The notes below the pieces were generated by a model, which saw only the letters and a list, made by a program, of their open reading frames with translations, was not told the DNA's origin and searched no databases. A DNA stretch of 64,000 nt from NCBI RefSeq assembly GCF_021183825.1, contig NZ_CP089211.1, positions 4,322,501-4,386,500 on the forward strand, given 5' to 3'. This document shows, one piece after another, positions 18,156 through 27,033 of this stretch; positions within the stretch are counted from its first letter, which is position 1, and every line of letters starts with the position of its first letter. Position numbers and translations under genes: made by a program. Source of the DNA: Sinomicrobium kalidii. Its GTDB lineage: Bacteria; Bacteroidota; Bacteroidia; Flavobacteriales; Flavobacteriaceae.

Positions 18156-18851
18156 ATGATAATTACAAAAGACCTTACAAAAAAATACAACGGCTTTACA
18201 GCCTTAAACAAGTTGACCCTGAATATAAACGAAGGTGAGATATTCTGCCTGCTCGGGGCCAATGGAGCGGGAAAGACCACAACCATTAATATTCTCCTGG
18301 GATTTATCGCACCTTCTTCCGGAGAGGCCAGCATCAACGGTTTGTCAGTAACAGGAAATGCCCCGGAAACCAAAAAACACGTGGCCTATATCCCCGAAAC
18401 GGTTACGTTGTACCCCAACCTTACCGGGGTGGAAAATCTGAAATTCTTCTCGTCCCTTGCCGGGTATAAACTTCATCGGGAGGAACTGTCACAATTACTG
18501 CTAAAGGCGGGATTACAGGAAAGCGCCCATCAAAAGCCTTTGCGAAGCTACTCCAAGGGGATGCGCCAAAAGGTGGGAATTGCCATTGCATTGGCCAAAA
18601 ATGCCAAAGTGCTGCTGCTGGACGAACCCATATCCGGCCTGGACCCGAAGGCAGCCAATGAATTTTCGGAGATCCTGAAAGAACTTTCAGCCGGCGGAAC
18701 CACCATTTTAATGGCCACACACGACATTTTCCGGGCCAGGGAAGTCGCCCATCGTATCGGTATCATGAACGAAGGAAACCTCGTCAGTGAACTGGAAGCC
18801 GGTGAAATTTCGGCAAACGAACTGGAGCAACTGTATTTGAAGACCGTATAA
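18156..18851 (+). CDS. ABC transporter ATP-binding protein
   Basis: A 231-residue cytoplasmic ATPase with Walker A GANGAGKTT, signature YSKGMRQK (variant of LSGGQ) and Walker B VLLLDEPISGLDP, ending with the H-loop ATHD. It resembles NosF/CcmA-type ATPases that pair with ABC-2 permeases. Two such permeases are encoded 2.6 and 4.2 kb downstream on the same strand and lack their own ATPase, so this is their likely motor. The substrate is unknown. Confidence 0.92.
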   Translation: MIITKDLTKKYNGFTALNKLTLNINEGEIFCLLGANGAGKTTTINILLGFIAPSSGEASINGLSVTGNAPETKKHVAYIPETVTLYPNLTGVENLKFFSSLAGYKLHREELSQLLLKAGLQESAHQKPLRSYSKGMRQKVGIAIALAKNAKVLLLDEPISGLDPKAANEFSEILKELSAGGTTILMATHDIFRAREVAHRIGIMNEGNLVSELEAGEISANELEQLYLKTV

Positions 18852-18884
18852 AGAGCAGATTCGATTTAATGATTTGATTTATAG

Positions 18885-18935
18885 GATATTGATTCCGACT
18901 TTGTCGGAAGGTTGATGAAGATTGAATTAAAAGTC
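18885..18935. repeat. Intergenic repeat, family B copy 1
   Basis: This copy reads TTGATTCCGACTTTGTCGGA followed by GATTGA-type words. Its reverse complement matches the element at 60396-60447. The core is the small palindrome CCGAC-N3-GTCGG. Further CAATCT words fill the rest of the spacer to 18972. Confidence 0.6.
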
Positions 18936-19003
18936 ATTATAAATCAATCTCATTCAATCTTTCTCAATCTCTTAAAAACAACAGTACCAAAACACAATAA
19001 CTT

Positions 19004-21466
19004 ATGACACGTATATTCACCCTGGCATTCCTTCTTTTCTTCGGTTATCTCCAGGCGCAAACCATTACCGGAAAGGTCACCGATACGGAGACCGGTATTC
19101 CCGTTTTCGGGGCTTCCGTAACCCTTGTGGATATGAACCGCGGAACCGTTACCGACGAAGACGGCAATTTTTCACTGGAAGGAGAGGGGACCATCCTGGT
19201 TTCGTATGTCGGGTATAAAAGCTACCGGGCCAAAGCGGGCAACAATTTTATGAACATCCGTTTGATTCCCGAGATCACTGAATTACAGACCGTTGAGGTT
19301 GTAGGCCGGACATTAAGAAGTTATGACAGCAAATATTCTTTTTCCGCTACCAAAACTGCCATGGAAAACAAGGATATCCCGCAGGCCATAAGTACGGTCA
19401 CCAAAGAACTGATCGCCGACAGGCAGGCTTTCCAACTGGCAGATGCCGTTAAAGCAGTCAGTGGTGTTACGCCTTCCAGCTATTACAACCAGTATAACAT
19501 ACGGGGGATAAGTCAGAATGAAGAAGGGCAGATCATCAATGGGATGCGCACACGGCAGTTTTATTTTTTACAACCCTTAACCACCAATATAGAACGTGTG
19601 GAAGTGATAAAGGGCCCTGCAAGTGCCACTTTTGCCAGTGTAGATCCGGGGGGAAGTATCAATATGGTTACCAAAAAGCCGCTGCCCGTAGAACGGCAAG
19701 AGGTGAGCATCGGGGTAGGCAGTTTCAGTACTTTTATAGGGACACTGGATTTTACCGGCCCTTTGAACGAATCGAAAACGTTGTTATACCGTGTTAACGG
19801 GGCTTACCGGGAGGCACGCTCTTACAGGGATCTGGTCAACAATAAAACCATTCTGGTGTCTCCTTCCTTCAGCTATATCCCCAATGATAAAACCGCTATT
19901 AATGCCGAACTGATCTACAATGACATGAACGGGATGCTGGACCGGGGACAGCCCATTTTCGGGGCTGAAGCCGGGGTTACCGATCTTAAAAGCACTCCGA
20001 TCAGCATGAATCTGAGTGCCCCGAACGACTTTTTCCGGTCGAAAGAACTTATTATCATGGGAAATATCACCCATAAATTCAACTCCAATATCAGTTTCAA
20101 CACCTCCTACATGAAGCAATCGTGGACGGAAGATTTACAGGAACACCGCACTACGGGGGCATTCGCCGTGGATATGAACAATGCACCCGTGACCTCCCTG
20201 GCCGCCATGCAGTTTGTACAACGCGAACAATACTGGAATATAGACAACGTGAGCAGCTATTTCAATTTTGATTTTAAGACCGGGGACTTCGGGCACAAAT
20301 TCCTGGTGGGCTATGACCTGCATTACTGGGAAAAAACAAAGGGCGGCGGACAAAATGCAGCCCGGGGATTCCTCTTGAAGGATGGTTCTGCCGTACGAAC
20401 TTTTGATGTATCCCGTGCAGACGACTATCAAACCGTAGAAATTGACGGGACTACCTTACCCAGGCCGAATGTGGACCATGTTGATCTGAACAACCCCGCC
20501 CACGAGATCAGAAATACCCGGGATTATACGATGAACTCACGTATAGCCATACCCTCGGCGCTTACCACGAATAATGCCGTATACATACAGGAACAATTAA
20601 AGTTTAAACGATGGACCCTGCTTCTCAGCCTCAGGCAGGAGTGGTTCAAAGACATTACCAATTACGAAACCCCGAACAAAACCTCTTTTGAGAACCAGAG
20701 GCTTATACCGAGGATAGGACTTACCTATGCCCTGAATGACAATATTAACATTTACGGTACTTACCTGGAAGGATTTCAGCCCCAGTCGAATACAACAACA
20801 CTTTTACCGAGTACGGCCAACTTTTTATGGTCGGATGTTTCTGCCGCCCTGTTCGACCCTTTGATCAGTAACCTGAAGGAGGCAGGGGCAAAGATCGACC
20901 TGTTCCACAAGCACATGAGCCTGAATCTGTCTGTGTATGAGATCAATCAGAAAAACATACTGATGAGTGCCAACAACCCTTCCCAACCCGATTTGCTGAT
21001 ACAGCGGGGAGCCGACAGGAGCCGTGGTTTTGAGATGGATGTCACGGGCTATATCAATCCGGACTGGCAGGTTATTGCTTCTTATAGCTATATAGATGCC
21101 AAAATCGTAAATGATGCCAATGAAGACCTGGTTGGTCAAAGAAAGGAAAACACCCCGAAAAACAGTGCCAATCTGTGGACCAAGTATAATTTCAGGAACT
21201 CATCAGCGCTGAAAGACCTGGGGATCGGATTTGGCGTACAGCACCAGAGCAGCAAGATCCCCTGGTTCACACGCGATTTTAAAGTGCCGGCGTTTACCGT
21301 CTTTGATGCCGCCGTGTATTATGCGCCGAACAATAGCAATATCCGGCTGGCCCTGAATATGGGTAACCTGTTTAATACCACGTATTGGCTGGGGGCACAG
21401 AATTACCTGCGTTTGTTTCCCGGAGCACCGAGGAACGGTTCACTCACACTGAATTACAGATTTTAA
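19004..21466 (+). CDS. TonB-dependent receptor with siderophore-receptor-like barrel
   Basis: An 820-residue outer-membrane receptor: signal peptide 1-18, carboxypeptidase-regulatory-like domain about 20-90, then plug (MENKDIPQAISTVTKELIAD, GGSINMVTKKP) and a barrel ending NGSLTLNYRF with a terminal Phe. The plug with YNQYNIRGISQNEEGQIING and IERVEVIKGPASATFASVDP is typical of FhuA/FoxA-like siderophore receptors. It would import a large or scarce ligand, classically a ferric siderophore. Here it sits between an ABC ATPase and two ABC-2 permeases, so the ligand may differ. The downstream permease begins 23 bases after its stop. Confidence 0.9.
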   Translation: MTRIFTLAFLLFFGYLQAQTITGKVTDTETGIPVFGASVTLVDMNRGTVTDEDGNFSLEGEGTILVSYVGYKSYRAKAGNNFMNIRLIPEITELQTVEVVGRTLRSYDSKYSFSATKTAMENKDIPQAISTVTKELIADRQAFQLADAVKAVSGVTPSSYYNQYNIRGISQNEEGQIINGMRTRQFYFLQPLTTNIERVEVIKGPASATFASVDPGGSINMVTKKPLPVERQEVSIGVGSFSTFIGTLDFTGPLNESKTLLYRVNGAYREARSYRDLVNNKTILVSPSFSYIPNDKTAINAELIYNDMNGMLDRGQPIFGAEAGVTDLKSTPISMNLSAPNDFFRSKELIIMGNITHKFNSNISFNTSYMKQSWTEDLQEHRTTGAFAVDMNNAPVTSLAAMQFVQREQYWNIDNVSSYFNFDFKTGDFGHKFLVGYDLHYWEKTKGGGQNAARGFLLKDGSAVRTFDVSRADDYQTVEIDGTTLPRPNVDHVDLNNPAHEIRNTRDYTMNSRIAIPSALTTNNAVYIQEQLKFKRWTLLLSLRQEWFKDITNYETPNKTSFENQRLIPRIGLTYALNDNINIYGTYLEGFQPQSNTTTLLPSTANFLWSDVSAALFDPLISNLKEAGAKIDLFHKHMSLNLSVYEINQKNILMSANNPSQPDLLIQRGADRSRGFEMDVTGYINPDWQVIASYSYIDAKIVNDANEDLVGQRKENTPKNSANLWTKYNFRNSSALKDLGIGFGVQHQSSKIPWFTRDFKVPAFTVFDAAVYYAPNNSNIRLALNMGNLFNTTYWLGAQNYLRLFPGAPRNGSLTLNYRF

Positions 21467-21489
21467 GGACACTTTCTAAAACTTTAACC

Positions 21490-22938
21490 ATGATGAAGAA
21501 CGCAGAAGTACGTATCGCAAAGCTGTTCTGGAAAATAACCTTTAAGAACAAGGCAGTTTTTATCCTGACCTTTATCATCGGGATCTTACTGGCCTATGCC
21601 GTTTTTACCGGATGGGAAAATTTCAAGACCCAGGATGAGATCAGGGCTGAATACCAGGAACAGGCCAGGCAGGACTGGCTCGACAATCCCGATAAACATC
21701 CCCACAGAATGGCACATTACGGGCATTTTGCCTTTCGCCCCAAAACCCCGCTAAGTGTTTTTGATTTCGGTATGGAAAGCTTTCTAGGGAGTTCCATTTT
21801 CCTGGAAGCCCATGTCCAGAACCCTACCAACTTTTCCGAAGCGGAGTTTTCCACGGGAATGTTGCGGTTCGGGGAGATAAGCATTGCCATGATCCTGCAA
21901 ACCCTGTTGCCTCTGCTGATCTTCTTTTTAGGATTCAGAAGTATAGCTGCCGAAAGGGAGAACGGCACGCTAAAGATACTCATGAGCCAGGGGTTGAGCC
22001 GGAAGCAGTTATTAGCGGGCAAAAGCCTGGGAATGACCCTTGTAATGTCCACCCTTTATTTTCCGGTGATCCTCACTACGGTACTTCTCTGGACACTGCT
22101 CCAGGAAATGAATATCAGTATGGACGAAACATACAGGCTTTTACTCATTGTAGTGATGTATTTTATTTACCTGTGCATTTTTTGTGTTATAGCGGTCATC
22201 ATTTCCGCACTGAGCAAAACGTCAAAAACAGCGCTTACCTCGTCTATAGGTGTATGGTTGTTGCTTACCATTTTGCTGCCGAGAGCAGGGCAATCCCTGG
22301 GGTCTTATTTATACCGCCCCCCGTCCAAAGCCGGGTTTCAGGCACAGATAGAAAATGACATTTTAAAAACCGGGGACAGTCACAATCCGGATGATCCGCA
22401 TTATCAGGCCCTCAAAGATTCTGTCCTTGCTGTTTACAACGTGGATTCTGTTACGCAGTTACCCTTTAATTACAGCGGACTTGTGATGAAAGAGGGAGAA
22501 AAGATCACCGCGGGAATTCACAATGACCACCTTAAAAGATTACGGGGAATATATGCCCGGCAAAACAGTTTTTCGCGTTACCTGGCCTTTCTCGATCCCT
22601 ATATGGGTATAAAGAACCTGTCCATGGCCCTGTCCGGCACAGATTACAATTCCTTTACTGATTTCCAGGACCAGGCGGAGGAATACAGGTACCACCTGGC
22701 CCAAAGCCTGAATGACCTGCAGATAAAGCACATAAGTAATACGGCCAAGAGTTCGGCAGATCCTGCCAGCAGGCTTGATAAAAGACATTGGGCAGAAATA
22801 GAGGATTTTGAATACCGGCCACTCGGGATAGGGGGTGCCTTCCGGAGCGAACTTATTTCGTTTTTGTCACTCCTGTTCTGGGTATTGCTGCTTGCACTGA
22901 TCCTTAACCGACTCTCTAAAACCTTAAAAGTACTGTAG
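21490..22938 (+). CDS. ABC-2 permease with large periplasmic domain (DUF3526-type), first of two
   Basis: A 482-residue membrane protein. One N-terminal helix (KAVFILTFIIGILLAYAVF) is followed by a roughly 120-residue soluble loop. A cluster of helices comes next (LQTLLPLLIFFLGFRSIAAE and following), then a second large soluble loop (about 280-440) and a final helix near the C-terminus. The sequence RSIAAERENGTLKILMSQGL is the hallmark of NosY-like ABC-2 permeases. Start 21490 is chosen because it gives the first hydrophobic helix and lies just after the receptor stop; a second ATG follows at 21493. It pairs with the permease at 23051. Confidence 0.85.
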   Translation: MMKNAEVRIAKLFWKITFKNKAVFILTFIIGILLAYAVFTGWENFKTQDEIRAEYQEQARQDWLDNPDKHPHRMAHYGHFAFRPKTPLSVFDFGMESFLGSSIFLEAHVQNPTNFSEAEFSTGMLRFGEISIAMILQTLLPLLIFFLGFRSIAAERENGTLKILMSQGLSRKQLLAGKSLGMTLVMSTLYFPVILTTVLLWTLLQEMNISMDETYRLLLIVVMYFIYLCIFCVIAVIISALSKTSKTALTSSIGVWLLLTILLPRAGQSLGSYLYRPPSKAGFQAQIENDILKTGDSHNPDDPHYQALKDSVLAVYNVDSVTQLPFNYSGLVMKEGEKITAGIHNDHLKRLRGIYARQNSFSRYLAFLDPYMGIKNLSMALSGTDYNSFTDFQDQAEEYRYHLAQSLNDLQIKHISNTAKSSADPASRLDKRHWAEIEDFEYRPLGIGGAFRSELISFLSLLFWVLLLALILNRLSKTLKVL

Positions 22939-22951
22939 TGAAAAATGGATA

Positions 22952-23030
22952 CAGGACGATAAGACTTAAGATGTGCGACACAGGAACCAATACACTACTA
23001 CATCTTACGTCCTGAGGTCTTAAGTCCGAA
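22952..23030. repeat. Intergenic repeat, family A copy 2
   Basis: This copy contains GACGATAAGACTTAAGATG and, in reverse, ACATCTTACGTCCTGAGGTC followed by TTAAGTCC, so the spacer can fold into a long hairpin. Its first 36 bases nearly match 24414-24449. Confidence 0.65.
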
Positions 23031-23050
23031 TCATCAAAAAATTAAAGTAA

Positions 23051-24400
23051 ATGAAACTGCTATTTATAAATTTTACCCGCTCCAACAATGTCAAGATAGG
23101 GCTGTCTTTTATCATTCTGGCCGGTGTCATAAGCCTTTTGGTAGGGAAACAGCATATCGAAAAAATAAACCGGAGTGTTGACGAAACGGCCCGGTACCAG
23201 CAGGAGCATATAGAACGCCATGCCGAATACAACAAGGACGACCTGGGGCTGATGCTGTACTATATCAAATTTTCACTGGTAAACAGTACCCCGGCGTTAA
23301 ATGCCCTCTCCATCGGACAGCGCGATGTTAATCCTTCGGTAAAAAGTGTAACCATACGTACTCTTGAAGCCCAGAAATACGATGCAGACCTTAACAATCC
23401 GTACAACCTGCTTATCGGGAATATCGATTTCAGTTTTGTGCTTATCTTTCTGTTTCCGCTGCTTATCATTTCCTTTACCTATAACCTGGTATCCGAAGAG
23501 AAAGAAAGCGGTATCTGGAAGATCATTGCCGTACAGAGTAAAAATCCCCTGGGGTTTGTGCTGAAGGCCTTTGGTGTAAGGCTCCTGGTAACCATCGGGG
23601 GCTTACTGCTTTTGTATGCCATAGCAGTTCCGGTATTAGGTATTGCACCCGATGCGGATTTAGGGAAATTCTTCCTGGCCTCCGTCTTATATATTCTGGT
23701 GTGGTTTGCCATATGTTTTTTTGTGGTGTCGCTGCAAAAAAGTTCCAGTTTTAATGCGATTATCCTGCTCACCATATGGATATTGCTTGTATTTGTCCTG
23801 CCGGCGGCTATCAATAATGATCTGCAGAACAGGTATCCGCTTCCCGAAGCACTTGAAACCACGGTGAAACAACGAAAGGGCTATCACGAAAAATGGGATA
23901 TGGATAAGGAACTGACCATGGACAAATTCTATGCGCATTATCCTCAATTCAAAAAATATGCCCTGCCCGAAGGTGATTTCAGCTGGCTCTGGTATTATGC
24001 CATGCAGCAGATGGGAGATGACGAAGTCTCGGAACAATCAGCAGCATTAAGGAAAAAACTCGGACAAAGGAACACAGCCGCTTCCCGGATCGCACAATTT
24101 ATCCCGACACTCCATTTGCAGCTTTCACTCAACGATATTGCCAAATCCGGATTGGACAATCAATTACGCTTTCTGGACGAAACGGGGCGGTTTCACGAAA
24201 GGCTGAAGCTGCACTTTTATCCGAAAATATTCGGCGGAGCCCCGGTAACTTCTGAAAACTGGGACGATTTTAAGGTAGAAGTTTTTTCTGATGAAACCAC
24301 GTTGAGCAGAACAAGGTTATACACACCACTACTCATTTTTATCGTGGTTTTCAATATTCTCGGCTGGTTTATTTTCAAAAAGCGGTTGCACCGTCTTTGA
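23051..24400 (+). CDS. ABC-2 permease with large periplasmic domain (DUF3526-type), second of two
   Basis: A 449-residue paralogue of the preceding permease with the same plan: one N-terminal helix (VKIGLSFIILAGVISLLVG), a soluble loop, a helix bundle with the NosY-like ITYNLVSEEKESGIWKI-type segment (FTYNLVSEEKESGIWKIIAV), a second long loop and a C-terminal helix (LLIFIVVFNILGWFIF). The two probably form a heterodimer driven by the ATPase at 18156. Many members are annotated from general knowledge as involved in multicopper-enzyme maturation, but that role is not shown here. Confidence 0.85.
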   Translation: MKLLFINFTRSNNVKIGLSFIILAGVISLLVGKQHIEKINRSVDETARYQQEHIERHAEYNKDDLGLMLYYIKFSLVNSTPALNALSIGQRDVNPSVKSVTIRTLEAQKYDADLNNPYNLLIGNIDFSFVLIFLFPLLIISFTYNLVSEEKESGIWKIIAVQSKNPLGFVLKAFGVRLLVTIGGLLLLYAIAVPVLGIAPDADLGKFFLASVLYILVWFAICFFVVSLQKSSSFNAIILLTIWILLVFVLPAAINNDLQNRYPLPEALETTVKQRKGYHEKWDMDKELTMDKFYAHYPQFKKYALPEGDFSWLWYYAMQQMGDDEVSEQSAALRKKLGQRNTAASRIAQFIPTLHLQLSLNDIAKSGLDNQLRFLDETGRFHERLKLHFYPKIFGGAPVTSENWDDFKVEVFSDETTLSRTRLYTPLLIFIVVFNILGWFIFKKRLHRL

Positions 24401-24401
24401 C

Positions 24402-24480
24402 GAATTGATGTAAGACGATAAGACTTAAGACATACGACACACAGGAACCGAATCAGTCCTAAGTCCCAAATTAATGACTT
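24402..24480. repeat. Intergenic repeat, family A copy 3
   Basis: This copy contains GACGATAAGACTTAAGACA and ends with AGTCCTAAGTCCC. It nearly repeats the first 36 bases of the copy at 22955. Confidence 0.65.
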
Positions 24481-26841
24481 ATGAAATTTAGCTTTTATCT
24501 GTTATTGAACCTGTTGTTGTTATCCCATACAGCAACAGCCCAGCAAAAAAAGGTGACCGGGATGGTTTCGGATGCACAGGGCCGGCCATTGCCCGGGGCG
24601 ACCGTTATAGTGAAGGAAAGTACAAACGGTACACAAACGGACTTTGACGGCAATTATGCCATCGATGTTACCGATGGGGCCGTATTGGTATTCTCCTATA
24701 TCGGTATGTCCACCGTAGAAATCGAAGTAAAAGAATCATCCCGTATAGACGTTGTATTGAGAGAAGATACACAGAAACTGGACGAAGTGGTTGTAACCTT
24801 TAAAGAGCCCCTTGTTGAGGCAGGTAAAGGGAAGGTTACCTTCAACGTTGCTTCTTCCGCTACGTCGAGCGGAGTGTCTTCCTTCGACCTGCTGAAAAAA
24901 ATTCCGGGAGTGAGTATCGGGCAGAGCGACGAGATCGTTTTGAGAGGAACAACCGGGGTCAACGTGATGATCGACGGCAAGATGAGCTATCTTTCGGGCA
25001 ACCAGTTAGGCATATTGCTCAGGGGATTAAGCGCCGAAGACATTGACAAAGTGGAGCTCATCACCAACCCTTCCGCAGCTTATGATGCTGCCGGAAATTC
25101 GGGGATCATCAATATCGTTACCAAAAAGAACAGGGCCAGAGGGTATGCTTTGAGTTTAAAAAGTAGTGTGTCCAAAGGGAGGTCGTGGATGAACAACCAG
25201 AATATTTCGGGCAGTGTCAATAGCGAGCGATGGAATGCCTACGCCTCTTTCGATTACAACACGCCACATCGTTTTCGTAAAAGTAAAAGCGGAAATACCA
25301 TTGTGGAGAACGAAGAGCAGATCATATTGAACAGGGAAAACCAAAACCCGTTCGACATCAATTTCTATACCTGGAAGGCCGGGGGCGACTGGCAATTTGC
25401 TCCCAAGCACCGGATCGGTGTGCATTATCACGGTTATTTTGATGATTTTACAAGTTACAAAACCTCGTCGATCCGCAAAGAACGGACGGACGGCAGCCTG
25501 TTTTCCGATGTGTATTCTACATATGACCTGGAGGAGCCCTATCATTACGACGCTATAAACATGGATTACCGGTTTGACATCGATACCACAGGAAAAAAAA
25601 TAACCGCAGATGCCCGGTACATTTCGTATCGCAATTTTTCGGACGGATTGATGGAGGGAAAGCATTATGATGCCGAAGGGCAGTTGCTCCGTACCCATAC
25701 CATGCGTATACATCAACCGGGTTTTATCAAAATAAAGTCGGTACAGGCCGATGCCGACCTGCCGTTCCCGGAAGTGGGCTTTAAGGCCGGATTAAAGTTT
25801 GCCAAGGCGAGCAATGACAACAATTTCCGTTCCGAAGAAAAAACAGGGGATGATTTTGTGGAGCTCCCCGAACTCACCAATCATTTTAAGTACAAGGAAC
25901 AGATCAGTGCGGCTTATGTGTCGGCCTCCGGAACATTGGGGAACGCCGAGATTGAAGCCGGGATAAGGTTGGAGCACACCCGGGCGGAAGCATTGTTGCT
26001 GGACGGTTCGTTTGACAACGATTGGGAATATACCCGTTTGTTCCCCAATCTGTCTTTAGCCTATTATTTGGGCGATGACCACAAACTCGATCTGGCCGTC
26101 AGCCGGAGGATCAACCGCCCGTCGTATTCCAGCCTGAACCCCGTACGCTGGTATAACGACGAATACTTCTATTATTCCGGGAATCCGGAGCTTGTCCCCG
26201 AAATGGGATGGTTGTTTTCGGCTTCCTATACCTTCATGAAAAAATATATTCTTTCCGCCGAATACAGCAAACGCAACAATTATATTTCATACAATTTGTC
26301 TTACGATGATAACGGAGTGACGGTCAGAAGCCGGAGCGCCAATTTCAGTCACTTCGACCGGGTAGACTTTAACCTGATCGCCCCTTTTCCGATTGCTGAT
26401 TTTTGGGAAATACAATTTTTCGGCGGACTCAACTATACCACTTACCCGCTTTCGGAGGCGGGGAAGGAGCGCGACCTCGGCAAATGGGCCGCAACACTAT
26501 CGGTACAGCAACAACTGAAATTCCTGGAACATTATTCGGCAGATATTTCTGTGAAATACACCACGGCCGAACTGCGCGGGGTGTATATGACCAAAGCGGT
26601 GTTTTTTACGGATCTCGGGATTAAACGTTCTTTTCTGGACGGTAAACTTGATGCTGTTTTTACACTGAGCGATGTTTTTAACGGTTACTGGATGTACGGA
26701 ACCTCCCAGAGCAGCTTAACAGATTATTATTATGAAGACAAACCCGACTCCAGGAGGGTCGGGCTGACCCTTCGGTACCACTTTGGCGGAAACCTCATTA
26801 AGGAAAAGACAACGAAAACAGATGAGCAAAAACGTCTGTAA
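24481..26841 (+). CDS. TonB-linked outer-membrane beta-barrel family protein
   Basis: A 786-residue protein with a signal peptide (1-20, ending TATA), a carboxypeptidase-regulatory-like domain (about 22-95, QKKVTGMVSDAQGRPLPGAT), a plug (FDLLKKIPGVSIGQSDEIVL, IDKVELITNPSAAYDAAGNS) and a barrel of the OMP_b-brl_3 type. This group is close to TonB-dependent receptors but has the shorter IDGK-type plug (VMIDGKMSYLSG). It is the last gene of the same-strand transport run. The end has a soluble tail (LIKEKTTKTDEQKRL) after the barrel. The ligand is unknown. Confidence 0.9.
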   Translation: MKFSFYLLLNLLLLSHTATAQQKKVTGMVSDAQGRPLPGATVIVKESTNGTQTDFDGNYAIDVTDGAVLVFSYIGMSTVEIEVKESSRIDVVLREDTQKLDEVVVTFKEPLVEAGKGKVTFNVASSATSSGVSSFDLLKKIPGVSIGQSDEIVLRGTTGVNVMIDGKMSYLSGNQLGILLRGLSAEDIDKVELITNPSAAYDAAGNSGIINIVTKKNRARGYALSLKSSVSKGRSWMNNQNISGSVNSERWNAYASFDYNTPHRFRKSKSGNTIVENEEQIILNRENQNPFDINFYTWKAGGDWQFAPKHRIGVHYHGYFDDFTSYKTSSIRKERTDGSLFSDVYSTYDLEEPYHYDAINMDYRFDIDTTGKKITADARYISYRNFSDGLMEGKHYDAEGQLLRTHTMRIHQPGFIKIKSVQADADLPFPEVGFKAGLKFAKASNDNNFRSEEKTGDDFVELPELTNHFKYKEQISAAYVSASGTLGNAEIEAGIRLEHTRAEALLLDGSFDNDWEYTRLFPNLSLAYYLGDDHKLDLAVSRRINRPSYSSLNPVRWYNDEYFYYSGNPELVPEMGWLFSASYTFMKKYILSAEYSKRNNYISYNLSYDDNGVTVRSRSANFSHFDRVDFNLIAPFPIADFWEIQFFGGLNYTTYPLSEAGKERDLGKWAATLSVQQQLKFLEHYSADISVKYTTAELRGVYMTKAVFFTDLGIKRSFLDGKLDAVFTLSDVFNGYWMYGTSQSSLTDYYYEDKPDSRRVGLTLRYHFGGNLIKEKTTKTDEQKRL

Positions 26842-27033
26842 AAGAGCACAAAACAATAATTGAAAAATCAGAATTTATTGAATTCCATTGAATGGGCTTA
26901 CATTTTACATCACAAAAATAAAATGACTGTTACCCCTTCAAACCTTGACAGTTGTATGCAATTAAAGCAAAAACTGTAACCAATCGGAAATTTTATAGTC
27001 TTATCCGTATAAAACTATAAAACAACAGACAGA

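Noticed and set aside
17602..26841. The cluster as a plain siderophore uptake operon
   Set aside because: The permeases are ABC-2 type with large periplasmic loops and not FecCD-type importers, and there is no periplasmic binding protein or siderophore synthesis gene.
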